DNA of 7,857 nt from JBBQIY01 sp964618405 (GCA_964618405.1 CAZUAY010000189.1:1-7857); one strand, 5' to 3'; shown: positions 1 through 7,581, counted from the first letter of the stretch. Translations and numbers: made by a program. Notes: a model not told the origin generated them from the letters alone.

Positions 1-69
1 AAACACGGGAAACCCAAAAAATTCGTGAGTTCTGCTGATATGACATTCTGCCACTCGCGACTAGAGACT
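1..69. other. Non-coding left edge, no gene supported
   Basis: No coding region can be supported here. The forward frames close at TGA 26-28 and TGA 36-38, so either could be the last few codons of a gene that ends just inside the window. The third forward frame stays open to TAG at 166-168, but it reads straight through the palindrome at 70-109 and yields no recognisable protein. If an upstream gene does end here, the hairpin that follows would be a natural place for its transcript to end. Confidence 0.4.
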
Positions 70-109
70 GTAATCGGTCAGGCACAGCCCCCTGTGCCTG
101 ACCGATTAC
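70..109. terminator. Perfect 18-bp palindromic hairpin, possible terminator
   Basis: The left arm GTAATCGGTCAGGCACAG (70-87) is an exact reverse complement of the right arm (92-109), with a CCCC loop (88-91). The right arm is followed by C and then TTTT (111-114), with a second T-run at 124-131. A stem this long and perfect, lying upstream of a gene start and just after possible stop codons, could act as an intrinsic terminator for an upstream gene. The immediate T-tract is short, however. It could instead be a dispersed palindromic element or an mRNA-stabilising hairpin. The structure is seen directly; the function is inferred. Confidence 0.5.
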
Positions 110-191
110 CTTTTGAGTGCTTGCTTTTTTTGAGAGGAGTAGTTAATCTATTTTCTGTTGTGAAATAGTCTAGTCCACTTCAAGAAGTCAC

Positions 192-211
192 ACCCGAGAG
201 GTGGGTTTTTT
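192..211 (+). terminator. Weak hairpin plus T-run in the leader of the DUF4838 gene
   Basis: ACCC (192-195) can pair with GGGT (203-206), and a run of T follows up to 211. An alternative register pairs CACC (191-194) with GGTG (200-203). A further short inverted repeat, GTTGC (212-216) with GCAAC (226-230), lies just downstream. The stem is only 4 bp, so a terminator or attenuator role is weakly supported. It ends about 48 bases before the gene start. Confidence 0.2.
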
Positions 212-259
212 GTTGCTCGACTCGCGCAACGAACGGTTACAAACTAAGTAGGATTTCAA

Positions 260-2722
260 ATGCAAGTAAAACAAGTTGTGGTTCGGATTGGGTTTGGCGC
301 GTTGCTGTTGTGCGGTTGCACACTTCGATCCGAAATGATGATCGCTGAAAACGGTCAGTCTGGCGCAGAGATTATCTTCGCTGAAAACCCCGCACGGATG
401 ACGAAACTAGCCGTGCGCGAACTACAAGACTATATTAAGAAAATCTCTGGGGTGGAACTTCCGGCGCTCACCGAGCCCGGCAATGCTCCTGTGAAAATAT
501 ACGTCGGAGTGAGTCGTTTCACCGATGCACTCGGTCTCTCGACCCAGGGTCTAGCCCACGGCGCGTTCCGTATGGCCTCGGGCACTAATTGGCTGGCCTT
601 GCTAGGGCCGGACCGAGACTTTGTGCCCATGGAACCTTACGGACATCATGACGATTGGAACAAAGACAAGCATCGGGCTTCGAAGGATTGGGACACGGTG
701 AATGAAGGCGAGTACTATGGCTTCCCCTATTACCGAATGGGTCTCCACTTGCACGCGCCTGAGCTTGGTGTCTGGCTGACAGATGACGCCGGCACCTTGA
801 ATGCCGTCTATGAGTATTTGCGGAGTCTCGGCGTGCGCTGGTATTTCCCTGGGGAGCTGGGCGAAATCGTGCCGGAAATGAAAAGCATACCGCTTCCGGA
901 GACCAATCGAACGGTTGCTCCTGATTTTCCCATGCGCAGATTTGGCTATTGGAGTAATACAACGGAGACTATCCTCTGGAACTTACGGTTAGGGGCCAAC
1001 TTTGGGCAGGAGATGATGGGACTTACCCAGAACTGTCACGGCAGCAAGTGGGTCTACCTCCGCGATGAGGTAAAAAAAGCACACCCAGACTGGTATTCGC
1101 TGAAGAGGGGAAAGCGAGCCACAGACCACTCCTACGGGGGAGCACCTTGCTTTTCTTCAGAGGGATTGTTCCAGCAGAACCTGAAATTTGCACGGATGAT
1201 GTTCGATGTTCGTAACGAACCTATGCTCAGTCTAGACGCATGTGATGGGTATGGAAGCTTGATGTGCGAGTGCCCCTTGTGTCAGGGGCTGGGAACGCCG
1301 GAGCGAGGCGGACTTGGCGCCATGTCAGATTACGTATGGGGGTACGTCAATCGGGTCGCCACGGAGTTGTACAAAACCCATCCCGACCGCAAGGTCAGCG
1401 GGCTTTCGTACAGTTCCTACCGGCTACCTCCGGAAAAAATCGACCAACTTAGCCCCAATCTGGCGCTGGTGCTCTGCCAGACGCGCAGTAATTTCTATGA
1501 TGACAAAACGCGAGACGAGAATCGGGCGCTGCGGCAGGACTGGCTGGCAAAACTGCCGTCCAAAGAGATGTATATCTACGATTACTACTTGCAAAGCCGC
1601 CCAAGCACTTTTGCGGCTATTCCAGTTTATTTTCTCCATTTAATTGCAGAGGATCTGCGATCGCTGAAGGGGATCTCAAAGGGGGATATGATCGAAGTCT
1701 ACCAACATGCTAATCCGAGTCAATACACATGGCATGCGTTGGCGGTCATGCATCTGAATCTCTACGTGACCTCTCGGCTTTGGTGGGACGCTGATCAAGA
1801 CCTCGACTCACTGCTCGATGAATTTTATACTTTGTTTTACGGTCCAGCCGCAAAGGAGATGAAGACGTTTATCGAGTACTCCGAAGCAAACTGGCCGATG
1901 ATGATGAAGGACGCAGAAGTGATAGCCCAAACGCTGACGTTGCTTTCTGAGGCACAGCGCGCAGCCGGCAACACGATCTACGGCACGCGCGTTGACCTTG
2001 TTGCCGACTACTGCAAACCCTTGAAAGAACTCGAGACACGGCTTGGCAAAGGCCGGGTGAACGTGCCTCAGGCGCGAGCGCTCCCGAGCAGTATGAAAGG
2101 CGAGGCATTGGACGGCAATCTCGACGATAAAACCCATTGGCCGGCTGTTCGGGTATCCCCGCTCTATGATGTGGAGACCGGCGTCACGACCGGAAGCCGC
2201 CGTGGGCAAAACCGGACGACGTTTCAGGTCTTTTGGGGTGGGGACGACGCGCTTTATTTTGGAATACGCTGTTCGGAACCGGACATGACCAACCTGAATG
2301 TTACGGCGACGCAGAATGATGATCCCGCCATCTGGGCAGGCGACTATATCGAGCTCTTGATCGAAACTCAGACGCACTCCTATTACCGCATTGCTGTTAA
2401 TCCTGCTGGAGTGTTGACGGATGTCGACATGAGTGAAGGCGGCGACGGAAACTTGACATGGGCATCGCAGGCCGAAGCGGCTGTGCAGCACGGCCCAGAT
2501 GGCTGGACGGTCGAGGTGCGTGTACCTTGGGCCGAAATGGCACGGGACATTGATCCCCAGACTGGAATCGACGGACGCAAGCCAAGCCTGATTTATCCTT
2601 GGTCCATTAACGTGTGCCGGCAACGCGTACGCGGCGACAAGGTCGAGCGAGCGGCGTGGTCGCCCACAGGAACCACCCAGTTCGATGATGTGTCGAAGTT
2701 TGGAACGGTGTTTGTGAAGTGA
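260..2722 (+). CDS. DUF4838 lipoprotein with alpha-glucuronidase-like N-domain and C-terminal CBM9-like domain
   Basis: Predicted envelope-anchored glycan-active protein of 820 residues. Residues 1-20 form a lipoprotein signal: basic start, hydrophobic stretch and a Leu-Cys-Gly-Cys lipobox with C20 as the acylation site (Cys at -2 is unusual). Residues about 28-110 resemble the alpha/beta N-terminal domain of alpha-glucuronidases (AENPARMTKLAVRELQDYI region). The central part, roughly 225-520, looks like DUF4838, including the QNCHG motif (257-261) and a cysteine cluster CECPLC (336-341) after DACDGYG. Residues from about 612 to the end are a CBM9-like beta-sandwich, opening with ALDGNLDD and closing with the W-S-P-T and F-G-T-V pattern typical of that fold. 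AGGA (250-253) lies six bases before the ATG, supporting the start. It is the first gene of a probable three-gene operon. DUF4838 members are mostly uncharacterised; glucuronidase activity is not proven and the substrate is unknown. Confidence 0.85.
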   Translation: MQVKQVVVRIGFGALLLCGCTLRSEMMIAENGQSGAEIIFAENPARMTKLAVRELQDYIKKISGVELPALTEPGNAPVKIYVGVSRFTDALGLSTQGLAHGAFRMASGTNWLALLGPDRDFVPMEPYGHHDDWNKDKHRASKDWDTVNEGEYYGFPYYRMGLHLHAPELGVWLTDDAGTLNAVYEYLRSLGVRWYFPGELGEIVPEMKSIPLPETNRTVAPDFPMRRFGYWSNTTETILWNLRLGANFGQEMMGLTQNCHGSKWVYLRDEVKKAHPDWYSLKRGKRATDHSYGGAPCFSSEGLFQQNLKFARMMFDVRNEPMLSLDACDGYGSLMCECPLCQGLGTPERGGLGAMSDYVWGYVNRVATELYKTHPDRKVSGLSYSSYRLPPEKIDQLSPNLALVLCQTRSNFYDDKTRDENRALRQDWLAKLPSKEMYIYDYYLQSRPSTFAAIPVYFLHLIAEDLRSLKGISKGDMIEVYQHANPSQYTWHALAVMHLNLYVTSRLWWDADQDLDSLLDEFYTLFYGPAAKEMKTFIEYSEANWPMMMKDAEVIAQTLTLLSEAQRAAGNTIYGTRVDLVADYCKPLKELETRLGKGRVNVPQARALPSSMKGEALDGNLDDKTHWPAVRVSPLYDVETGVTTGSRRGQNRTTFQVFWGGDDALYFGIRCSEPDMTNLNVTATQNDDPAIWAGDYIELLIETQTHSYYRIAVNPAGVLTDVDMSEGGDGNLTWASQAEAAVQHGPDGWTVEVRVPWAEMARDIDPQTGIDGRKPSLIYPWSINVCRQRVRGDKVERAAWSPTGTTQFDDVSKFGTVFVK

Positions 2723-2749
2723 GACGGTTTTAAAAAAAAGGAATAACGA

Positions 2750-3952
2750 ATGTTGCAGAAAAATAATGTAAGCGATTGTCAACGGCGATCAGGTGCTGAA
2801 GACCGCCAGGTTAAGGAGCCGACGACTCAGCCTTGGTCTTTTCTTTTGGAGGATCATACGACTGACCGCAATCGTTCGGGGGAGGGGGCTGCTGTTGAAC
2901 TCAAGGATGGTCGGCTTTATATCGTTTATGGCCGTTTTGTCGGCGGCAGTGATGTGTCACCCGCGGAATTGGTTAGTCGAAGTTCTCAAGATGGGGGCTT
3001 GACTTGGTCGGATTCGCAGCAGTTTTTCGTTCCCGAGCCGGATTGGGTCAATGTGATGAGCGTCAGCTTGTTGCGCTTGGCGAACGGGAAATTAGGTGCC
3101 TTATTTTGCGTTAAGTTGCCTCATGATATTTGCGTGCCTTATTGGACGGTTTCCGATGATGAGGCCACCACGTGGACAAAGCCTTTCCGTATTATTGCTA
3201 ATCAAGGTTATTATTGTGTCAACAATGATCGTTTGGTTCAGTTGCGTGATGGGCGCTTGCTGGTGCCGTATGTGTTTTTCCCGCTCCTTGGAGGCAGCCT
3301 TCAGTTGAGCGGGTGTTTCATCAGCGATGATAGTGGCAACTCCTGGCGGCACGGTCAGCAAGAAATTTTTATTCAACCTGAAAACCATCAACGTCCTGAA
3401 TGGATTGTACCCGATGCAACGCCCCATCTTAGAATTTTTCATCAGCGCGAAGTGTTTGCGCAGGAGCCTGGTATTGTGGAATTGGCTGATGGCCGATTGC
3501 TGATGTGGGCGCGTTCAAATGGTGGGTTTGCCTATGCGGCTCGGTCAGAGGATCGCGGTGAGCATTGGAGTCCTTTTCAAGTCTTGTGCCCAACGCCTAT
3601 GGCCTGCGGCCCTGCCACGATCAAACGCCTTCCGCATTCCAATCGTCTCGTCATGCTGCATAATGATCGCAGTCAGGTGCCGTTTGGTGATCCCACGTTT
3701 CAGTGGCGCACGCCGTTGGCGGTTTCGACCTCGGATGATGAAGGACAAAGTTGGCAGGCGCATGAGCCGCTCCTTGCAGATCCTGCCCATAATTATTGCT
3801 ACACAAGCCTGTGTTTTTTTGGTGATCAATGCCTTCTTAGCACCTATGAAAGTGCTAGTGAAAAGCAGCCTAATGGATCTATTAGACGTGTGAATCTGCG
3901 ATCATTACGTGTGATCGTGGTTGCTCAGTCTTGGTTTTTAAACGGAGAATGA
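2750..3952 (+). CDS. Sialidase-like BNR/Asp-box beta-propeller glycosidase
   Basis: A 400-residue protein of the BNR_2 / exo-alpha-sialidase type. Five Asp boxes (S-x-D-x-G-x-T/S-W) are visible: 79-86 (SQDGGLTW), 135-142 (degenerate, Ala for Gly), 192-199 (SDDSGNSW), 266-273 (SEDRGEHW) and 328-335 (SDDEGQSW). Their spacing fits a six-bladed propeller. Candidate active-site residues, by analogy with sialidases, are Arg40 or Arg42, the Arg in NNDRL, Glu239 with Arg255 (EPGIVELADGRLLMWAR), and Tyr351 in CYTSL as the likely nucleophile. No signal peptide is visible, so it may be cytoplasmic and act on imported oligosaccharides. AAGGAA (2738-2743) six bases before the ATG supports the start. It begins 27 bases after the DUF4838 stop and ends 22 bases before the GH31 start, suggesting co-transcription. 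Many relatives are named sialidase without proof; sialic acid specificity is not established here. Confidence 0.85.
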   Translation: MLQKNNVSDCQRRSGAEDRQVKEPTTQPWSFLLEDHTTDRNRSGEGAAVELKDGRLYIVYGRFVGGSDVSPAELVSRSSQDGGLTWSDSQQFFVPEPDWVNVMSVSLLRLANGKLGALFCVKLPHDICVPYWTVSDDEATTWTKPFRIIANQGYYCVNNDRLVQLRDGRLLVPYVFFPLLGGSLQLSGCFISDDSGNSWRHGQQEIFIQPENHQRPEWIVPDATPHLRIFHQREVFAQEPGIVELADGRLLMWARSNGGFAYAARSEDRGEHWSPFQVLCPTPMACGPATIKRLPHSNRLVMLHNDRSQVPFGDPTFQWRTPLAVSTSDDEGQSWQAHEPLLADPAHNYCYTSLCFFGDQCLLSTYESASEKQPNGSIRRVNLRSLRVIVVAQSWFLNGE

Positions 3953-3974
3953 CAACAAGGAAGGCGCCACTATT

Positions 3975-6215
3975 ATGACTTGCATAGATCAGGATATTGG
4001 AGAAGGCCTTAAGCGCCGCGTCACAATATTGAACAAACAGATTGCTCGGATTCAGATCGCGCCTCAGGGTGATCTCGCCGACTCGGGACTGAATCGTTAT
4101 GGTTTCATTGTGGAGCCTGATGGAACGGATGTGCAGGTGACGACAGCCTCAGACGACAAGTGGCTGACATACCAAACATCCGGTTTCACGATTCGCTGTG
4201 CCAAGGAGGGAGCGGCACTGAGCGTTTCTGACAGTCAGGGACGTGTGCTACTGGAGCCTGTTGCTGCAACGGTGCAAAAGCAGGGTGCCGCGGCACGTTT
4301 CCGTGCCAGCCCCGACGAGGACTGGATTGGTTTTGGCGATCAGACGCGAGAACGGCTATTCCATCGCGGACACTTCGCCGACTGCCAGATGCTGAACGTG
4401 AAGTCCTACATTCCCGTTCCGTTCTTCATGTCGACGCGCGGCGTTGGGGTGCTGGTCAATACGACGCACCGTGTCTTATTTGATATGTGCAAGTCGGACC
4501 CAGAGCATTTTGAATGGCGCGATGGGCGGGGTGTAATCGACTATTATGTCATGATCGGTGACTCGTTCCGAGAGTTGATCGACGTCTACACCAGCCTGAC
4601 CGGTCGCCCAAAGCTGCCGCCCGAATGGGCGTTTGGGCTGTGGTACATCTGCCGTACGCAGGCCAACGATTATGAAGCCGTCAACGACGCTCTCAATTTC
4701 CGCCGCGAAGGTATTCCTTGCGATGTAATTGGCCTTGAGCCCGGTTGGATGGAGAAGCACTACGATGAGTCTCTCGAAAAAAAGTGGAGCAAGGAGCGGT
4801 TTCCAATTCCCAGTTATGCACAGAAGGGCCCCCATAATTTTTTCAGTGCCATTCAACGCATGAACTTTCGCATGGAGCTTTGGCTTTGCTGCGACTACGA
4901 CCTCTCGTATGAGGCCGAACGGCGTATCGGAACTACCGCCAGCGAGGCAGAGCAGAAGGCGGAGTCCGCCTTCTTCCAGCACGATGCCGAGCATGATGCG
5001 CATTTCCAGTACCCCCGTTCGATGGACACCGTCACGAAACGCGAGGAGCCGTGGTTCCAGCATCTCCAGAAGTTTGTGGATCAGGGCATTGATTTTTTCA
5101 AACAAGACGGCGCGTTCCAAGTGCTCGAGCATCCAGATCGACTGTGGGGCAACGGTATGCGCGACAGCGAGATGCACAATCTCAACCCGCTACTCTACGT
5201 CCGTCAGATGCAGGAAGGTTTCGAAAATTATACGGGGCGGCGTGCGGTGACCTTCACGCCGTCCGGCTGGACTGGGTTTCAAGCATGGTCGGGTACATGG
5301 ACTGGGGATACCGGCGGGCGATTGCCGACGCTTGGCGCTTTGCTTAACACCGCCATCGTCGGGCACAGTTGGATGACGAACGACATGGAGGTGGCCGAGA
5401 GAGAAGGCATCCATTTCGGCTACCTCTTGCCGTGGAGCCAGATCAATAGTTGGACTTACTTCCGCATGCCTTGGGTTCAGGGGGCGGCATTGCTGGCCAT
5501 GCATCAGACCTACAGTCGGTTGCGCGCCCAGTTGATTCCATACCTCTACGCGTGGGCTTGGCATGCCACTCAGACTGGCTTTCCGCTGCTCGCGCCCTTG
5601 ACACTGGAGTTCCAAGACGATTTGCAGTGCCGCGATGTCATGCACCAATATTTGTTGGGCCGCGACTTCATGGTGACGATCTACAAGCCGGAGGTCTACT
5701 TCCCCGCCGGACGCTGGAAAGACTACTGGAGCGGTGCGATTATCGAAGGGGAGCAACGGGTGACCATCACGTGGCCCGCGGATCGTGGCGGTGGACTCTT
5801 CGTGCGCGAAGGTGCCATCATTCCCTTCGGTCCCGTGATGCAGTACCGTGGAGAGATGCCCCTGACTGAAATAGAACTCTATGTGTTTCCGGGCATAAAA
5901 GAAAGTACGTTTGAACTGTACGAGGACGATGGCGTTTCGCTGGAAAACCGTAACGACGCGTTTTCATGTACGCCAATTAGGGCGCACCGTGAAGGAACGC
6001 GTGCCATTATCCGTGTGGGTGCATCACACGGGACATTCAAAGGGCAACTCATGTCACGCAAGTGGTCGTTCCGAGTGGCAATAGACTTCACGCCAGCACA
6101 GGTCACGCTTAACGGGCAGACACTGGATATCGACGACTGGAGTTTCGACGCCGACCGGCGCGAGCTGTTCGTTCAGGCGTCATCTGGGCCGGTTGAACTG
6201 TTAATCACGGCATAA
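3975..6215 (+). CDS. Glycoside hydrolase family 31 alpha-glycosidase (TIM-barrel)
   Basis: A retaining alpha-glycosidase of 746 residues, near the length of bacterial alpha-xylosidases and alpha-glucosidases of this family. Residues about 1-205 are the N-terminal beta-sandwich (FGDQTRERLFHRG, then PVPFFMSTRGVGVLVN). The barrel starts at RPKLPPEWAFGLW (211-223). The nucleophile is most likely Asp378 in FFKQDG, and the acid/base Asp445 in WTGDTGG; the gap of 67 residues matches the family. A C-terminal beta region follows, with a DUF5110-like YEDDG (649-653). Odd points: the usual Arg of the R-S-G motif appears as Pro in TPSGW, and the motif after the nucleophile reads GAFQ rather than the common FGE. 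The GHSWMTND segment (463-470) also differs from the usual W-x-H/N-D-I-G-G. No signal peptide is seen, so the enzyme is likely intracellular. AAGGAAGG (3957-3964) precedes the ATG by ten bases. Family assignment is firm; substrate is unknown. Confidence 0.93.
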   Translation: MTCIDQDIGEGLKRRVTILNKQIARIQIAPQGDLADSGLNRYGFIVEPDGTDVQVTTASDDKWLTYQTSGFTIRCAKEGAALSVSDSQGRVLLEPVAATVQKQGAAARFRASPDEDWIGFGDQTRERLFHRGHFADCQMLNVKSYIPVPFFMSTRGVGVLVNTTHRVLFDMCKSDPEHFEWRDGRGVIDYYVMIGDSFRELIDVYTSLTGRPKLPPEWAFGLWYICRTQANDYEAVNDALNFRREGIPCDVIGLEPGWMEKHYDESLEKKWSKERFPIPSYAQKGPHNFFSAIQRMNFRMELWLCCDYDLSYEAERRIGTTASEAEQKAESAFFQHDAEHDAHFQYPRSMDTVTKREEPWFQHLQKFVDQGIDFFKQDGAFQVLEHPDRLWGNGMRDSEMHNLNPLLYVRQMQEGFENYTGRRAVTFTPSGWTGFQAWSGTWTGDTGGRLPTLGALLNTAIVGHSWMTNDMEVAEREGIHFGYLLPWSQINSWTYFRMPWVQGAALLAMHQTYSRLRAQLIPYLYAWAWHATQTGFPLLAPLTLEFQDDLQCRDVMHQYLLGRDFMVTIYKPEVYFPAGRWKDYWSGAIIEGEQRVTITWPADRGGGLFVREGAIIPFGPVMQYRGEMPLTEIELYVFPGIKESTFELYEDDGVSLENRNDAFSCTPIRAHREGTRAIIRVGASHGTFKGQLMSRKWSFRVAIDFTPAQVTLNGQTLDIDDWSFDADRRELFVQASSGPVELLITA

Positions 6216-6281
6216 GCGTATCGAGGGATTTAGTTTACGCTCAGGACAGTTCTAGCGTACCGTTGAGCATGAAGACGGAAA

Positions 6282-6334
6282 AAAAGCATCACTTGCCGAG
6301 GAACCTTTACAAAAATGGCGAACGTGATGTTTTT
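6282..6334 (+). terminator. Possible intrinsic terminator after the GH31 gene
   Basis: AAAAGCATCAC (6282-6292) pairs with GTGATGTTTTT (6324-6334), 11 pairs including one G-T wobble, and the inner GCC (6295-6297) can pair with GGC (6317-6319). The A-rich left side and T-rich right side could allow termination in either direction. The loop is large, which weakens the call. It lies in the 169-base gap between the GH31 stop and the peptidase start, so it would make the peptidase a separate transcription unit. Confidence 0.35.
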
Positions 6335-6384
6335 AGCCACGACGGTTTGAGACGCGTAGAACACAAAAAGTAGGAGATGTAGAG

Positions 6385-7539
6385 ATGGCTTTAAAAGTTC
6401 TTGATCGATTTCCCGGGAGCAACGTCCGCGTGTTGGAAGTTCGCACAAAGGCGGGGGATCCTGAAATCTTTTTTACTGCGGATCCGTGCGGGGGCACGGA
6501 AGCACTTTGGTTCGACTTTCGACTCCATGATTTGGCTCCACCGGCGACTGGAGTCCCAGAAACGTTGAAGCTAACGCTAGTGTTCTTTGAGACGCTTCTC
6601 GGGGGCAACAACCCAGCTACGATTAGGCCCGTCCTTCGGGAGCGTGGCAAAGCTTGGAATCGGCTCAAGGCACCCGAGGTGAAACGCGATGCGGAAGGTC
6701 AGTCGCAGCTTACGTGGGTTGTTCCGTATCCAGTTGAACCCATGGAGTTCGCGTTTTGCATCCCCTACGGTTCCGATGAGCTTGCCACGACACTTGAGCA
6801 TTGCAAAGGCTATTGGCAGGAGCGCGATATTGGTCTGACGCAAGGCGGGAAAGTCATGAAACGGCTTGCGAACAATATCTGGAAGGGTTGTGATGCGTGT
6901 CCAAATCCGCGTGGTTTGTACATTGTGGCTCGGCAACATGCGGGTGAGACTCCGGGTTCGTGGGTCCTTGATGGCATGATGGAGGCATTCTCGCGTGCAA
7001 AGCCAGTGAACTGGTGTATTTGGGTTGTGCCGTTTGCTAACTTAGACGATGTTCTTGGTGGTGCTTATGGTAAGGATCCGTTTCCACACGATCTGAATCG
7101 AGCGTGGGGGCGACCGCCGATGCGACACGAAACCTTGGTGATGCAACGTGATATGCATCGATGGGCAACGCGGTGCAAACCGGAATTGGTCCTTGATCTT
7201 CATGCGCCCGGTGCATCTGAAGACCAAGGGGCCTATGCTTTTGTGGGCGATTCAGGCAAGCCGGAAGTTGACAAGGCGAATCTGGCGTGGACCAATCTTT
7301 TCAAAGAAGCATTGACACCGGACTACGCTGACAACGATTTTGTTAAAGTAGCGAATTATCCCTCTCGCTGGGATGGACCGAAGCTTGCCAATTTTGTTCA
7401 CAATGAAATCGGCTGTAGTGCTTTTTCCCTCGAGACGCCGTACGGGCTGATCCGCGACACAGTTTTGTTTCAGAAACATTACCGCGAGATTGGGCAGAAA
7501 TTGGCACGCGCCATCTTGACGCGCTGGGGGCGCGGATAA
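6385..7539 (+). CDS. M14 family zinc carboxypeptidase, cytosolic-carboxypeptidase-like
   Basis: A 384-residue zinc metallopeptidase of family M14, close to the cytosolic carboxypeptidase subgroup. Residues about 1-130 form the small beta-rich N-domain of that subgroup (LWFDFRLHD, then VVPYPVEPMEFAFCIPYG). The catalytic domain shows the zinc ligands His185 and Glu188 in RQHAGETPGSW and His273 in DLHAPG. It also has the Asn238-Arg239 substrate-binding pair in HDLNRAWG, and Glu350 in FSLETPYG as the likely general base. All key residues are present, so it should be active. No signal peptide is seen. Eukaryotic relatives remove C-terminal glutamates; the bacterial substrate is unknown and could be a peptide or a cell-wall fragment. 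TAGGAG (6371-6376) lies eight bases before the ATG. An earlier ATG at 6377 touches this site and is followed at once by TAG, so it is not the start. The 169-base gap upstream suggests separate transcription from the GH31 gene. Confidence 0.88.
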   Translation: MALKVLDRFPGSNVRVLEVRTKAGDPEIFFTADPCGGTEALWFDFRLHDLAPPATGVPETLKLTLVFFETLLGGNNPATIRPVLRERGKAWNRLKAPEVKRDAEGQSQLTWVVPYPVEPMEFAFCIPYGSDELATTLEHCKGYWQERDIGLTQGGKVMKRLANNIWKGCDACPNPRGLYIVARQHAGETPGSWVLDGMMEAFSRAKPVNWCIWVVPFANLDDVLGGAYGKDPFPHDLNRAWGRPPMRHETLVMQRDMHRWATRCKPELVLDLHAPGASEDQGAYAFVGDSGKPEVDKANLAWTNLFKEALTPDYADNDFVKVANYPSRWDGPKLANFVHNEIGCSAFSLETPYGLIRDTVLFQKHYREIGQKLARAILTRWGRG

Positions 7540-7581
7540 GGCTAGAGGTCATCAGAAAAGGTAACCGAGCGCTGGGTAATC

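Noticed and set aside
74..83. Ten bases TCGGTCAGGC shared between the upstream palindrome and position 7630-7639
   Set aside because: In a window of this size several dozen chance 10-base matches are expected, and the similarity does not extend further.
121..149. Possible promoter: TTGCTT (121-126) and TAATCT (144-149) with a 17-base spacer
   Set aside because: The spacing is right, but each box matches the sigma-70 consensus at only three of six positions. In AT-rich leader sequence this is expected by chance.
148..168. Short inverted repeat CTATTT (148-153) with AAATAG (163-168)
   Set aside because: Six AT-rich pairs with a 9-base gap are common by chance, and no second copy supports an operator.
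1..168. Open frame from the window edge to TAG at 166-168 as the tail of an upstream gene
   Set aside because: It reads through both arms of the perfect palindrome and the T-rich stretch, and yields no recognisable protein pattern.
1808..2782. Long antisense open frame of 324 codons opposite the DUF4838 gene
   Set aside because: It lies over a well-supported gene, has no recognisable domain, shows arginine, histidine and serine-rich low-meaning sequence, and would start in the intergenic region upstream of the sialidase-like gene. It is a codon-bias shadow.
4476..5177. Antisense open frame of 233 codons opposite the GH31 gene
   Set aside because: It overlaps the conserved GH31 barrel and shows no domain features, so it is a shadow frame.
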